Origin: Weissella minor | Lineage (GTDB): Bacteria; Bacillota; Bacilli; Lactobacillales; Lactobacillaceae | Direction of reading: 5' to 3' | Length of the DNA: 64,000 nucleotides | NCBI RefSeq assembly: GCF_001437425.1 | Contig: NZ_JQCD01000031.1 | Span: 35,838 to 99,837, forward strand | Part shown: piece after piece, positions 1-9,333 of the stretch | Numbering within the stretch: position 1 is the stretch's first letter | How the letters are laid out: each line of letters starts with the position of its first letter | Translations under genes and position numbers: made by a program | Notes under the pieces: model-generated | The model's input: only the letters and a program-made list of their open reading frames with translations | The model's database searches: none | What the model was told of the DNA's origin: nothing

Positions 1-2
1 CT

Positions 3-155
3 TTCCCGGATTTAGCTTCATTTGAAAAATTTGATGCATCTGATTTTGCTGACATCGCAACGACTGCGATGCAAAATGACCTAACTGCTGATAATGCCAA
101 GCCGTTAACTGAAGATGCATATGTTCAAATATTAAAAAAAGCCTTTAACCTGTAA
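3..155 (+). CDS. C-terminal end of an upstream gene, possibly iron-containing alcohol dehydrogenase
   Basis: An open frame runs from the window edge to TAA at 153-155 and gives the last 50 residues of a protein whose start lies outside the window. The tail has alternating helices and ends QILKKAFNL. Its spacing resembles the helical C-terminus of class III (iron-dependent) alcohol dehydrogenases, but no metal-ligand or nucleotide motif falls inside the window, so the family is only a guess. A cyclase-family gene follows 33 bp downstream and may share the transcript. Confidence 0.5.
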   Translation, partial: FPDLASFEKFDASDFADIATTAMQNDLTADNAKPLTEDAYVQILKKAFNL

Positions 156-188
156 CAAGCATGACCTTAAAGAAACGGAGTATTAAAG

Positions 189-851
189 ATGACGATTAAG
201 AATTTTGTGGATTTATCATTACCATTGAGCAACGAGACCCCAATTTACCCAGGTGACCCACAACCAAATATTGATGTGGCAACGACGGTCGAAAATGAAG
301 GATATAATCTATTTGGTGTTTTTGTGGGATCACAGTCTGGTTCCCATGTCGATGCCCCTTATCATTTTGCAAACGAAGGAAATTTTGTGGATAAAATGAA
401 TTTAGATATGTTCTTTGGAAAAGGCTTGAAGATTGTTGTACCTGAAAAAGGTGCTTCAGAAGCAATTACGTTAGCTGATATCGAAGCGGCATTACCTTTA
501 ATTAAAGAGCGTCCGTTTGTGTTGATTCAAACAGGATGGAATGACAAAACGATCGGGACTGATGACTTTTTGAACAATCCATATATTAATCGTGAAGCGG
601 CACAAGCCTTAGTGGACGCAGGTACAAAGTTCTTGGGAATTGATACAATTAATGCCGATTCAACTGGTGGAGAGGACTTCCCAGTGCATGATTTGTTTTC
701 TTCAAATAATTTAATGATTGGGGAAAATTGGGCACATTTTGCTGACTTAACGGCTGACGAATTTTATTTATCAGCATTTCCTTTGAACATGCATACAGAT
801 GGGTCTCCTGTGCGACCAGTTGCAATTGAGGTAGCAAGCAGTGAGCAATAA
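189..851 (+). CDS. Cyclase family protein (kynurenine formamidase-like fold)
   Basis: The 220-residue protein fits the cyclase/arylformamidase superfamily, whose members are metal-dependent hydrolases. The N-terminal DLSLPLSNETPIYPGDP and the metal-binding stretch SGSHVDAPYHF (about residues 50-60) are the family hallmarks. The family consensus is HxGTHxDxPxH. Here the first His is replaced (SQSGSH), while the later His, Asp and His remain. ATG is preceded by an AACGGAG ribosome site. The stop overlaps the GTG of the next gene by 11 bp, so the two are translationally coupled. The substrate cannot be told from sequence, and a kynurenine pathway is not expected in lactic acid bacteria. Confidence 0.8.
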   Translation: MTIKNFVDLSLPLSNETPIYPGDPQPNIDVATTVENEGYNLFGVFVGSQSGSHVDAPYHFANEGNFVDKMNLDMFFGKGLKIVVPEKGASEAITLADIEAALPLIKERPFVLIQTGWNDKTIGTDDFLNNPYINREAAQALVDAGTKFLGIDTINADSTGGEDFPVHDLFSSNNLMIGENWAHFADLTADEFYLSAFPLNMHTDGSPVRPVAIEVASSEQ

Positions 852-1476
852 AGTCTTAAGATATGTTCGCAAATGTTTAGCAGTTTTACCTGCTGTGCCA
901 ATTTGTGCTTTGGGTGTTGTCCTTTTTGTCAAAGCGAATTGGGGTTCAGATCCTTTGACAATGTTCGAACTTGGATTATCTAATACATTCAACATAACTT
1001 TGGGCGTAGCTTCGCTAGTATTTGAAGGTAGTATGTTTGTTCTGTTCTTTTTCTTAAATCGAAAATTAGTGAATTTTGGGACATTTGCTTTTTGCTTTGG
1101 AATCGGTCCGTGTATAGATTTTTTTACCCCAATTGTAGATCGGTTGTTTAATTTTCAGCCATCTATTGCTGTGAATAGTCTGTATATTTTACTGGGGAGT
1201 ATCTTAATTTGTGTAGCCTTGGCTTACTATATTCCCATGGATTTGGGCTATCAAACATCAGATATTTTTGCTTTATCAGTGGGTGAGTGGTTTCATCTAA
1301 GCTATGGTGTATCTCTAACAATTGTGTACTTAATTTTATTCATCGCAGGATTTATCTTGAGTGGACCTTGGGGAATCGGAACAATTATATCAATTGTTGC
1401 CTTTGGACCAATTATTGATAGACTAATGAAAGTAACATCTGGTTTTTCATATAAACTTGCTGGAATCACGGCATAA
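841..1476 (+). CDS. YczE/YitT-like integral membrane protein
   Basis: This 211-residue hydrophobic protein has about five membrane segments (roughly residues 12-30, 45-70, 76-98, 110-130 and 158-200). It starts with GTG inside the end of the cyclase gene. The motif GSDPLTMFELGLS near residue 35 and the repeated glycine-rich GIGP/GPWGIGT segments match the YczE/YyaS group, whose biochemical role is not established. It is probably the second gene of an operon with the cyclase. A terminator follows at 1510, after a parS-like site at 1481. Confidence 0.75.
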   Translation: MSNKVLRYVRKCLAVLPAVPICALGVVLFVKANWGSDPLTMFELGLSNTFNITLGVASLVFEGSMFVLFFFLNRKLVNFGTFAFCFGIGPCIDFFTPIVDRLFNFQPSIAVNSLYILLGSILICVALAYYIPMDLGYQTSDIFALSVGEWFHLSYGVSLTIVYLILFIAGFILSGPWGIGTIISIVAFGPIIDRLMKVTSGFSYKLAGITA

Positions 1477-1480
1477 AAAT

Positions 1481-1496
1481 TGTTTCATATGAAACA
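1481..1496. promoter_or_regulatory. parS-like ParB site 1
   Basis: TGTTTCATATGAAACA is a perfect 16-bp palindrome. It matches the Bacillus-type parS consensus TGTTTCACGTGAAACA except for TA at the centre instead of CG. It lies just after a stop codon. A parB gene is present in this window. Confidence 0.65.
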
Positions 1497-1509
1497 TTGA
1501 AAATAAATA

Positions 1510-1556
1510 AGTCGAAAAAATTTTTAGTTGAAGGCTAAAGTTTTTTCGGCTTTTTT
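1510..1556 (+). terminator. Rho-independent terminator after the YczE-like gene
   Basis: AGTCGAAAAAA pairs with TTTTTTCGGCT across a short loop and is followed by a T-run. Confidence 0.8.
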
Positions 1557-1671
1557 GATGAAAATAAGCCTGTATGTTTTATATAGAAACCGATTGAAAT
1601 GTTAAGGTTACAGATTATCTAATCATAATATAGTACAATTCAAGTAATAAGATTATTGAGGAGGCTGTGAT

Positions 1672-3045
1672 ATGTCACATAGACCAAATTCACCCTACAA
1701 TTTTGAAGGGACCGACGTGGCCTTAAGCAATGAGCAATTGATAGAAAAAGGAAGGCTTATGGGCGAGGATGCTAGTGAAAAGCATATTAGCAATTTTACA
1801 GCCCAAAAACGTGATGTTGAGAGCATCATGAATGTTCGTAATGAACTCCTTTTGAAAGAATTATTAGAAACAAAAAGAGAGCGTATGTCCGGTTCAGCTT
1901 TTGCTTTTTTCCGCGGTACCGTTGATATTATGAATTTTGATTTGGATCAGCAGGCTAGTAGTCAAATCAAAGCACTGATTGGCGGGGATGCCCATCTTGG
2001 TAATTTTGGTTTCTATGGTTCCCCTGAAGGACAATTGTTATTTGATATGAATGACTTTGATGAGTCTCGGATTGGACACTGGGAGTATGATCTAAAGCGA
2101 TTCTTGGTTAGTTGTTTGCTTGTTGCAGAGCAGCAAGAGCTAGAATTAAAAGATGTGAATAAATTCTTAGTTAAGGTTGTGGACACATACCGAGATACAC
2201 TAGAACATATGAGTGAATTACCAGCGCTTCAAAAGTTTTCTTTACCAAGCACCCTTGATAATCTAACGCAAAATTTTGGTAAATTAGAAGATACGACAGC
2301 TCATTTTGAGGATTCTTTTGATACCTTGGTCCGTAAAAGTGTAAAAAAAGCTAAAAATAGCGATTCAAATTCTGCTGTTAAAAAATACACGGAAGTACAA
2401 GCTGATGGGACACGCCGGTTCATTGAAAACGAACCCGTAACAATTCACATTAGTGAGAAGGATAACCAGTCGTTGATTAATGGATATCGAAGTTATGTGG
2501 ATCATACACGTAGTGATGTCCGTTTATTCTTGGAAGATTTTCATATCGTTGACATTGTTCGACATAGTGTTGGTGTGGGAAGTGTCGGAACACTGTGCTA
2601 CTTAATGTTGTTGGTTGATGCCGATGAAAATTATTTAGTCTTGCAAATTAAACAAGCTTTGCCAATATATGAAGAATCAAGTATTTACCAAAGTCGTCAT
2701 CACACGCAGGGAGAAAATATTGTCGATAGTCAACGTATTCTACAAAGTGCGTCGGATGCTTTCTTAGGTTCATTTGACACGGATGACCATAGCTTTTATG
2801 TCCGTCAGTTCAAGGATATGAAGGGGTCAATTAAACTGGAGAAATTAAATTGGTCGTCTTATCAGGACTATATTTTAATCTGTACCATTATGTTGGCGCG
2901 TGCCCATAGTCAGTCACCAACATTCCCCATGATTATTGGTTACTTAAAAAGTCAGCCATGGATGAGTCAAGCGTTCGTTGATTTTGCCAATAATTATTTA
3001 GAGCAAGTTGAATATGATTATCAAAGTTTTATTGAGGAAAAATAA
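1672..3045 (+). CDS. DUF2252 family protein
   Basis: The 457-residue protein matches the DUF2252 family, which is distantly related to aminoglycoside phosphotransferase/protein-kinase folds. Typical blocks are FFRGTVDIMNFD (about residue 79), IGGDAHLGNFGFY (about 103), LFDMNDFDES (about 120) and WEYDLKRFLVS. The GDxHxxNFG and DxNDFD blocks look like the catalytic-loop and metal-binding regions of kinase-like enzymes. The substrate is unknown. The start follows a GAGGAGG-like ribosome site. The stop is 2 bp before the polyphosphate kinase ATG, so the two genes form a tight operon and may act together in phosphate or polyphosphate metabolism (inference). Confidence 0.85.
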   Translation: MSHRPNSPYNFEGTDVALSNEQLIEKGRLMGEDASEKHISNFTAQKRDVESIMNVRNELLLKELLETKRERMSGSAFAFFRGTVDIMNFDLDQQASSQIKALIGGDAHLGNFGFYGSPEGQLLFDMNDFDESRIGHWEYDLKRFLVSCLLVAEQQELELKDVNKFLVKVVDTYRDTLEHMSELPALQKFSLPSTLDNLTQNFGKLEDTTAHFEDSFDTLVRKSVKKAKNSDSNSAVKKYTEVQADGTRRFIENEPVTIHISEKDNQSLINGYRSYVDHTRSDVRLFLEDFHIVDIVRHSVGVGSVGTLCYLMLLVDADENYLVLQIKQALPIYEESSIYQSRHHTQGENIVDSQRILQSASDAFLGSFDTDDHSFYVRQFKDMKGSIKLEKLNWSSYQDYILICTIMLARAHSQSPTFPMIIGYLKSQPWMSQAFVDFANNYLEQVEYDYQSFIEEK

Positions 3046-3047
3046 CT

Positions 3048-5273
3048 ATGAAAGATATATATACAGGTCAATTTTATAATCGAGATCTGAGTTGGTTGCT
3101 TTTCAATCGACGGGTTATCAATCTAGCTGCTGATTCAAAAAATCCGCTTTTGGAAAGGCTAAACTTCTTAGCTATCGCTTCTAATAATTTAGATGAATTT
3201 TACAATGTTCGAATTCCAAGTATTGAAAATCAGGTCAATTTAGGAAAAGACGGAATTGATCCCAAGTCAGGATTAACACCCCAGGAACTATTAGTTCAAA
3301 TTCATGCGCGAAATAATAAAAATATTTCACAACAATATGATACGTTATACGAATTGTTGTCTATTTTTGAAGAGCGTAACATTTTTACGCTAAAGCAATA
3401 CGACCAGTTAACGGCTGAATATCAAGAAGAAGCTGATCAATACTTCCGGCATCGTCTAATGCCCTTCTTAAATGTGCTTACATTCGATGCACAACATAGT
3501 CGACCAGAGATTAAAGATGGTGCGATTACAATTTGTGTACGACTAGCGCAAGCTGGAAAAACATCTGTACGACTAATTCCAGTACCACCAAAGCTTAGCC
3601 GACTTGTTCGTCTTAAGCGTAATGAGAGAGATTATTTTACACTCCTTGAAGATGTTATTCGGAATAATCTTAACCAACTGTTCCCAGATGCAAGAATTTT
3701 GGAAACACTAACTTTCCGGCTTACTCGTGATAAAGATGTTGAAATGGATGCTGAGATGGGTGACAACGATAGTGCCGGAACCATTGAAACAATGGAAAGA
3801 TACTTAGCAGCCCGAGAACGCGGAAATACAACTCGAATTGAAATACAGCAGCAAGAACATGAATTTAATGCTGAATCTAGAATTTTTGAACAATTAATTC
3901 AGCAAACGCATGTGCGTGGAACTGGTGTTTATAATGTACCAGGACCGTTAGATTTGACTTTCTTATTTCAATTCTCAAAGATTTACAGCAAAAAACATAC
4001 TGAGTTGAAGTACCCACCTTATCAAAGTGCCGAATGGTCGGGGACGGGTTCATTATTTAATTACTTGGACCAGCAAGATTTGTTGATTCAATATCCGTAT
4101 GATAGTTTTAATCAATTTTTGCTTTTCCTAAGAGAGGCCATCAACGATCCGAATACCGTTGCAATTAAGCAAACAATTTACCGTGTTGCTGATAACTCTA
4201 AAGTTATTGCATTGCTAAAGGAAGCTGCAGCAAAGGGGATTCACGTCTCTGCAATTGTTGAATTACGGGCTCGTTTTGATGAGGAACATAATCTAGATAT
4301 TGTGGAAGAATTGGAAGATGCCGGTTGTTTTGTTTATTTTGGAAAAGAAAACATGAAGGTGCATAGTAAGACATGTTTGGTTTTGAAAAATGAAGGTGAT
4401 AAACCAACTGGTTATGTTCATATTGGAACTGGAAATTATAATGAAAAGACGGCAGGACAATTTGTCGACTTGAATTTATTTTCAAGTGATCAACGCTATG
4501 TGAATGACCTTGCACGTTTCTTTAATTACCTAGAGACGGATGATGCTGAGCCACCACATTATGAAGTGGTAACAGCTTCACCACATCGAATTGAAGACAT
4601 GGTTATTCAGAATATTCAAAAAGTAACGGAACGATTCATCGCAACTGGAAAAGGACATGTTTTCTTAAAAACCAATGCTTTGACGGATCAAGAAGTGATT
4701 GAAGCAATCTATGATGCGGCCAAAGTTGGCGTGCCATTTCGAATTATTGTACGTGGTGCTTGTTGTTTAAAGTTGGGAATCTGTGGTGAAAAAGAGAATA
4801 TTGTGATTTCAAGCATTGTGGGTGAGTTACTTGAGCACAATCGAATTTATGCATTTTTCTCAGATCAACCAGTGCAGTTATGGATTTCATCGGCAGACTT
4901 AATGACCCGTAATATGGATAATCGTGTTGAATTGGCTGCACCTATCCTAGGTGAGAAGGTACAAAACGAGTTGTTGGATATTATCGAATTATATAGTCAA
5001 GATGATGTAGATGGTTCATTCCTTAATTTGGATGGACGCTATTTCAAGCGAGATATACCTTCTGGAAAATCGGCACAACAAACATTTATCAATCGTATTT
5101 CTGATCGAGAGCAAGATGAGCCAAAAATTGAACCAGTTGTTTCACATGAAACAACTGAATATGATGCTTCGTTAGAAAATAATCAACAAAAACAACTGCG
5201 AACAGCACGTATTATTAATTTAATCTTGTTAATAATGGTAATTATTTTATTTGTGATTTTATTAATAAAATAA
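3048..5273 (+). CDS. ppk1: Polyphosphate kinase PPK1 with an added C-terminal membrane segment
   Basis: The enzyme polymerises the ATP gamma-phosphate into inorganic polyphosphate. The PPK1 order is complete: N-terminal domain (FYNRDLSWLLFNRRV), middle domain, and two PLD-like C-terminal domains. The two expected histidines are visible, near residue 439 in KVHSKTCLV (the autophosphorylated position) and near 597 in LLEHNRIY. At 741 residues it is longer than a typical PPK1 of about 690-720. The extra tail is a polar linker followed by a run of about 20 hydrophobic residues ending in VILLIK, so it looks tail-anchored. A parS-like site lies within the coding sequence at 5138. It is paired with the DUF2252 gene upstream. 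Confidence 0.95.
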   Translation: MKDIYTGQFYNRDLSWLLFNRRVINLAADSKNPLLERLNFLAIASNNLDEFYNVRIPSIENQVNLGKDGIDPKSGLTPQELLVQIHARNNKNISQQYDTLYELLSIFEERNIFTLKQYDQLTAEYQEEADQYFRHRLMPFLNVLTFDAQHSRPEIKDGAITICVRLAQAGKTSVRLIPVPPKLSRLVRLKRNERDYFTLLEDVIRNNLNQLFPDARILETLTFRLTRDKDVEMDAEMGDNDSAGTIETMERYLAARERGNTTRIEIQQQEHEFNAESRIFEQLIQQTHVRGTGVYNVPGPLDLTFLFQFSKIYSKKHTELKYPPYQSAEWSGTGSLFNYLDQQDLLIQYPYDSFNQFLLFLREAINDPNTVAIKQTIYRVADNSKVIALLKEAAAKGIHVSAIVELRARFDEEHNLDIVEELEDAGCFVYFGKENMKVHSKTCLVLKNEGDKPTGYVHIGTGNYNEKTAGQFVDLNLFSSDQRYVNDLARFFNYLETDDAEPPHYEVVTASPHRIEDMVIQNIQKVTERFIATGKGHVFLKTNALTDQEVIEAIYDAAKVGVPFRIIVRGACCLKLGICGEKENIVISSIVGELLEHNRIYAFFSDQPVQLWISSADLMTRNMDNRVELAAPILGEKVQNELLDIIELYSQDDVDGSFLNLDGRYFKRDIPSGKSAQQTFINRISDREQDEPKIEPVVSHETTEYDASLENNQQKQLRTARIINLILLIMVIILFVILLIK
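5138..5153. promoter_or_regulatory. parS-like ParB site 2 (inside ppk1)
   Basis: TGTTTCACATGAAACA lies within the linker region of ppk1. The arms match canonical parS and the central dinucleotide is CA. The inverted repeat extends outward to AGT/ACT. Confidence 0.75.
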
Positions 5274-5303
5274 GCCGTTAGCCACGTTGTTTTATTAACT
5301 AAA

Positions 5304-5339
5304 GGCCTCAAAAAGTACATACTTTTTGGGTCTTTTTTT
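5304..5339 (+). terminator. Terminator after ppk1
   Basis: The CTCAAAAAGT/ACTTTTTGGG hairpin is followed by TCTTTTTTT. Confidence 0.85.
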
Positions 5340-5570
5340 ACTGAATATTTTAAATCTTTTAAATAAGGTATCAAAATTTAAAACAGTGAAACGTGCTTAA
5401 GGGTGGGATTATAAATGTGATTTTAAGTAAGTGTTTTTGATGGATTGGAGAAAAAATAATACGTTTTTTTTAAAATCCTCCAACGATTGAGTTGATTTGT
5501 AGGCTGTTTCACATGGAACAAAAATATGAACAAAGTCGGAATATTAAGGTGAGTATATCGTCTAAAAAGG
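5340..5570. other. AT-rich intergenic stretch between ppk1 and pox
   Basis: No gene is supported here. It holds a weak TTGGAG/CTCCAA inverted repeat and the parS-like site at 5505. The pox promoter begins immediately to its right. Confidence 0.5.
5505..5520. promoter_or_regulatory. parS-like ParB site 3
   Basis: TGTTTCACATGGAACA is an intergenic site about 50 bp upstream of the pox -35 box. Confidence 0.75.
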
Positions 5571-5625
5571 TTGACATAGAGCGGTTGCGTCCCATAGAAT
5601 TAATAATTATAAGAAAACGTTTACA
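5571..5625 (+). promoter_or_regulatory. pox promoter with downstream cre (CcpA) box
   Basis: TTGACA at 5571-5576 and TAGAAT at 5595-5600 are 18 bp apart. AGAAAACGTTTACA at 5612-5625 fits the cre consensus TGNAANCGNTNNCA at all but the first base. The box lies just past the expected start site, where bound CcpA would block transcription. Confidence 0.8.
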
Positions 5626-5648
5626 CAACATATTTGGAGGATTTTTAA

Positions 5649-7469
5649 ATGACTGATAAGAAAATGTCAGCCGGACTCGCGGCTTTGAAAGTAATGGAAG
5701 GCTGGGGCGTTGATACTATTTATGGTATTCCGTCTGGAACCCTAAGTGGTTTGATGAATGCTATTGGAGATCCTGAAAATAATATTGAATTCTTGCAAGT
5801 TAAGCACGAAGAAGTTGGTGCAATGGCCGCCGTTATGCAAAAGAAGTTCGGTGGCAACATTGGTGTTACCGTTGGTTCTGGTGGACCAGGTGCAACTCAT
5901 TTGATTAACGGATTGTATGATGCTGCGATGGATAACATTCCAGTATTGGCCATTTTGGGATCAAAGCCTGTTCGTGAATTGAACATGGATTCATTCCAAG
6001 AATTGAACCAAAACCCAATGTATGAAAACATTGCCGTTTATAACCGTCGTGTCGCAACACCCGAACAATTGCCACATTTGGTTGATGATGCCATTCGTAC
6101 AGCAATTGCTAAGCGTGGTGTAGCCGTACTTGAAGTACCTGCTGACTTTGGTTTCGCTGAAGTTGATGCAGATTCACTTTACTCAACACCATTGTATTCT
6201 TCAGGGCTTGGTTTCCAAAACTACAAGTCAGCACCAGTAGAAGATGCTGAAATTGAAGCTGCTGCTGAAATTTTGAACCAAGCTAAGCGTCCAGTTATTT
6301 ATGCTGGTATGGGAACTATGGGACATGGAGCAGCCGTTCAAGAATTGGCTCGTAAAGTGAAGGCACCAATTATCACAACGGGTAAGAATTTTGAAACTTT
6401 CGAATGGAACTTTGAAGCTTTGACAGGTTCAACTTTCCGTGTTGGTTGGAAGCCAGCTAACGAGATGGTGCTTGAAGCTGATACTGTTTTGTTTGTTGGT
6501 TCAAACTTCCCATTCTCAGAAGTTGAAGGAACATTCCGTAACGTTGATAAGTTTGTTCAAATTGACAATAACCCAGCTATGCTTGGTAAGCGTCATGCAA
6601 CTGATGTTGCCATCCTTGGTGATGCTGGTGAAGCCGTTGAAGCAATCTTAGCTAAGGTTGAAGCAGTTTCTGAATCAGCTTGGTGGGATGCAAACGTTAA
6701 GAACGTACAAAACTGGCGTGATTACATGAACAAGTTGGAGCAAAAGACCGAAGGTGACCTACAGGCTTACCAAGTTTATAATGCTATCAATAAGTATGCT
6801 GATGAAGATGCCATCTATTCAACTGATGTTGGTAATGTGACACAAATGTCACTACGTCACTTACACATGACACCAAAGAACATGTGGCGTACATCACCAT
6901 TGTTTGCTTCAATGGGAATTGCGTTGCCAGGTGGTATTGCGGCAAAGAAGACATATGCTGATCGTCAAGTTTGGAACCTTATCGGTGACGGTGCGTTCTC
7001 AATGTCATACCCTGACGTTGTGACAAACGTACGTTATAACTTGCCAGTTATTAACGTTGTTTTTACTAACACTGAATATGGCTTCATTAAGAACAAGTAT
7101 GAAGACACAAACAAGTATAATGTTGGTGTTGATTTCACTGATGTCGATTACGCTAAGATTGCCGAAGCACAAGGTGCGGTTGGTTTGACTGTTAGCCGAA
7201 TTGAAGACATTGATCGTGTAATGAAGGAAGCAGTTGATTACTATAACCAAGGTCGTGTGGTTGTGGTTGATGCCAAGATTACTAAGGATCGTCCAATTCC
7301 TGTTGAAACTTTGAAGGTTGATGCAAACTTGTACGGTGAAGATGTTGTTAACGCATATAAGGCGAAGTACGAAGCTGAAGAGCTTGTGCCACTTCGTGAA
7401 TTCCTTGAAGCTGAAGGCCTAGAGTCAAAGTATATTAAGGAAGAAAATGGAAACAAGTTTAGTTTCTAA
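5649..7469 (+). CDS. pox: Pyruvate oxidase (ThDP/FAD-dependent)
   Basis: Pyruvate + phosphate + O2 gives acetyl phosphate + CO2 + H2O2. The 606-residue protein resembles Lactiplantibacillus plantarum Pox throughout. Visible blocks are [11 protein letters not shown] (the ThDP-activating Glu, about residue 59), the central FAD-binding domain, and the ThDP/Mg motif [19 protein letters not shown] near residue 445. ATG follows TTTGGAGGA. It is monocistronic, with its own promoter, cre box and terminator, so catabolite repression by CcpA is likely. It makes H2O2 in aerated cells, which is relevant to the clusterless enzymes elsewhere in the window. Confidence 0.95.
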   Translation: MTDKKMSAGLAALKVMEGWGVDTIYGIPSGTLSGLMNAIGDPENNIEFLQVKHEEVGAMAAVMQKKFGGNIGVTVGSGGPGATHLINGLYDAAMDNIPVLAILGSKPVRELNMDSFQELNQNPMYENIAVYNRRVATPEQLPHLVDDAIRTAIAKRGVAVLEVPADFGFAEVDADSLYSTPLYSSGLGFQNYKSAPVEDAEIEAAAEILNQAKRPVIYAGMGTMGHGAAVQELARKVKAPIITTGKNFETFEWNFEALTGSTFRVGWKPANEMVLEADTVLFVGSNFPFSEVEGTFRNVDKFVQIDNNPAMLGKRHATDVAILGDAGEAVEAILAKVEAVSESAWWDANVKNVQNWRDYMNKLEQKTEGDLQAYQVYNAINKYADEDAIYSTDVGNVTQMSLRHLHMTPKNMWRTSPLFASMGIALPGGIAAKKTYADRQVWNLIGDGAFSMSYPDVVTNVRYNLPVINVVFTNTEYGFIKNKYEDTNKYNVGVDFTDVDYAKIAEAQGAVGLTVSRIEDIDRVMKEAVDYYNQGRVVVVDAKITKDRPIPVETLKVDANLYGEDVVNAYKAKYEAEELVPLREFLEAEGLESKYIKEENGNKFSF

Positions 7470-7484
7470 TTAGTAAATAACTTT

Positions 7485-7518
7485 AAAAGAGGTCCTGATT
7501 TTTCAGGACCTCTTTTTT
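7485..7518 (+). terminator. pox terminator
   Basis: AAGAGGTCCTGA pairs with TCAGGACCTCTT and is followed by a T-run. Confidence 0.9.
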
Positions 7519-7526
7519 TGGACAAT

Positions 7527-7561
7527 AAAAAAGGCTCTAGCCTAATGGTTAGAGCCTTTTT
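7527..7561 (-). terminator. guaA terminator
   Basis: AAAAAGGCTCTA and its complement TAGAGCCTTTTT form a hairpin, with the T-run on the minus strand just past the guaA stop. Confidence 0.85.
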
Positions 7562-7564
7562 AAA

Positions 7565-9118
7565 TTATTCCCACTCAACAGTTGCTGGTGGCTTAGCTGT
7601 AATATCATAGACGACGCGGTTGATGTGATCAACTTCGTTTACAATACGACGTGAGATTTCGTTTAGGACATCCCAAGGGATGCGTGCGAATTCTGCAGTC
7701 ATACCGTCAACTGAAGTGATGGCACGAATCGCAATCGTGTAATCATAGGTACGAATATCTCCCATAACACCAACTGAACGAACACCAGTTAGGACAGTGA
7801 AATATTGCCAAATTTCATCTTCAAGACCGTGCTTTGCAACTTCTTCACGCAAAATTGCATCTGATTCACGGACGATTTCAAGCTTACCTTCAGTAATGTC
7901 ACCAAGGACACGGATTCCAAGACCAGGTCCTGGGAATGGTTGGCGCCATACCAAAGCATGTGGAATACCAAGCTTTTCACCTAATTCACGAACTTCATCC
8001 TTGAAGAGTGTGTTCAAAGGTTCAATTAGTTGGAATTGCATGTCTTCAGGAAGACCACCCACATTGTGGTGAGACTTGATTGTTTGAGCTGTATCAGTAC
8101 CAGACTCAATCACGTCAGTATACAAAGTTCCTTGAGCTAGGAAATCAATACCGTCAAGCTTAGTAGCTTCTTCATCAAAGACTTGAATAAATTCATTACC
8201 AATGATCTTACGCTTTTGCTCAGGGTCTGAGACACCAGCTAGCTTGTCTAAGAAACGGTCTTGTGCATCAACCTTGATGATGTTCAAACCGAATTTACCA
8301 CCAAGGGCTTCCATCACTTCACCAGCTTCATTCTTACGAAGAAGTCCGTGGTCAACGAAGATAGAAACTAATTGATCGCCAATGGCACGGTGCAATAGAA
8401 CACCAACGACTGATGAATCAACACCACCAGAGAGGCCAAGTAGGACCTTCTTGTCGCCTACCTTAGCGCGAATCGCTTGGATTTGTTCTTCAATGAAGTC
8501 GTCCATTGACCAAGTGCGGTCCGCATGAACAGCATGGTCGATGAAGTTTTCAAGAATCTTCATCCCATTTTCCGTTTGACGGACTTCTGGATGGAATTGT
8601 ACACCGTAGAAATTGCGTTCACGGTTTTCCATGGCAGCAAATGGTGTTTGTTCTGAAGTGGCAACCACTTCAAATCCATCAGGAATTGCTTCAATTTTGT
8701 CACCGTGTGACATTAAAACAGTTTGTTCGGCAGGCGTGTCTGCAAATAGAACTGTTTCTGGGTCAGTAATTGATACAGTTGTTTCACCGTATTCAGCTGT
8801 ATTATCAGCTGCAATTACTTTTCCACCTGGTAGCATATGGGCCATAAGTTGCATCCCATAGCAGACACCCAAAATTGGCAAGCCAAGCTCGAAAATTTCG
8901 GGGTCGATTGTAAATGCGCCATCGGCATAAACAGAGTTAGGTCCACCTGAGAAAACAATCCCCTTTGGATTGATTTCTTTAATTTGTTCAGCGGTCAAGG
9001 TGTGTGGCTTAAGTTCAGAATAGACACCCAATTCACGAATGCGTCGTGAAATAAGTTGGTTGTACTGTGAACCAAAGTCCAATACAAGAATAGTATCGTG
9101 CTGTTGTTCGTTCGCCAT
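7565..9118 (-). CDS. guaA: GMP synthase (glutamine-hydrolysing)
   Basis: It aminates XMP to GMP using glutamine and ATP. The 517-residue protein has the usual two-part layout. The class I glutamine amidotransferase domain carries GVCYGMQL (nucleophile Cys86) and the later FHPEV. The ATP pyrophosphatase domain carries the P-loop [12 protein letters not shown] dimerisation domain ends in the conserved [12 protein letters not shown] follows AAGGAGGCCACC on the minus strand. It is transcribed alone from a strong promoter at 9147-9175, with a PurBox-like CGAACAA just upstream. Confidence 0.97.
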   Translation of the reverse strand: MANEQQHDTILVLDFGSQYNQLISRRIRELGVYSELKPHTLTAEQIKEINPKGIVFSGGPNSVYADGAFTIDPEIFELGLPILGVCYGMQLMAHMLPGGKVIAADNTAEYGETTVSITDPETVLFADTPAEQTVLMSHGDKIEAIPDGFEVVATSEQTPFAAMENRERNFYGVQFHPEVRQTENGMKILENFIDHAVHADRTWSMDDFIEEQIQAIRAKVGDKKVLLGLSGGVDSSVVGVLLHRAIGDQLVSIFVDHGLLRKNEAGEVMEALGGKFGLNIIKVDAQDRFLDKLAGVSDPEQKRKIIGNEFIQVFDEEATKLDGIDFLAQGTLYTDVIESGTDTAQTIKSHHNVGGLPEDMQFQLIEPLNTLFKDEVRELGEKLGIPHALVWRQPFPGPGLGIRVLGDITEGKLEIVRESDAILREEVAKHGLEDEIWQYFTVLTGVRSVGVMGDIRTYDYTIAIRAITSVDGMTAEFARIPWDVLNEISRRIVNEVDHINRVVYDITAKPPATVEWE

Positions 9119-9146
9119 GGTGGCCTCCTTTTTTATAATTGTCTTT

Positions 9147-9197
9147 ATTATACGGGAATGTCTGCCTTAAGCCAATTGTTCTTTTGTTAATTGTTCG
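9147..9197 (-). promoter_or_regulatory. guaA promoter with PurBox-like element
   Basis: On the minus strand, TTGGCT (9170-9175) and TATAAT (9147-9152) are 17 bp apart. CACGAACAAT around 9191-9200 resembles the CCGAACAAT core bound by PurR in Gram-positives; the PurR link is inferred. Confidence 0.65.
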
Positions 9198-9290
9198 TGA
9201 CTATCAACGCTAATATGACTAACATGCGATTATTTACATGCGAAATGATTAAAATTCGAATTATATTATACAAAACAAGCCGATTGTGGT

Positions 9291-9325
9291 GAAAAAAAGG
9301 TAAGACTTCGGACTGAAGTCTTACC
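9291..9325 (-). terminator. Terminator of the glycosyltransferase gene
   Basis: GGTAAGACTTC pairs with GAAGTCTTACC, with a T-rich tail on the minus strand. Confidence 0.85.
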
Positions 9326-9333
9326 TAAGAGTG

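Noticed and set aside
7005..7250. Antisense open frames inside pox, guaA, cadA, parB and other genes
   Set aside because: They have no ribosome sites, their composition follows codon positions of the sense gene, and they lie fully inside genes with clear family motifs.
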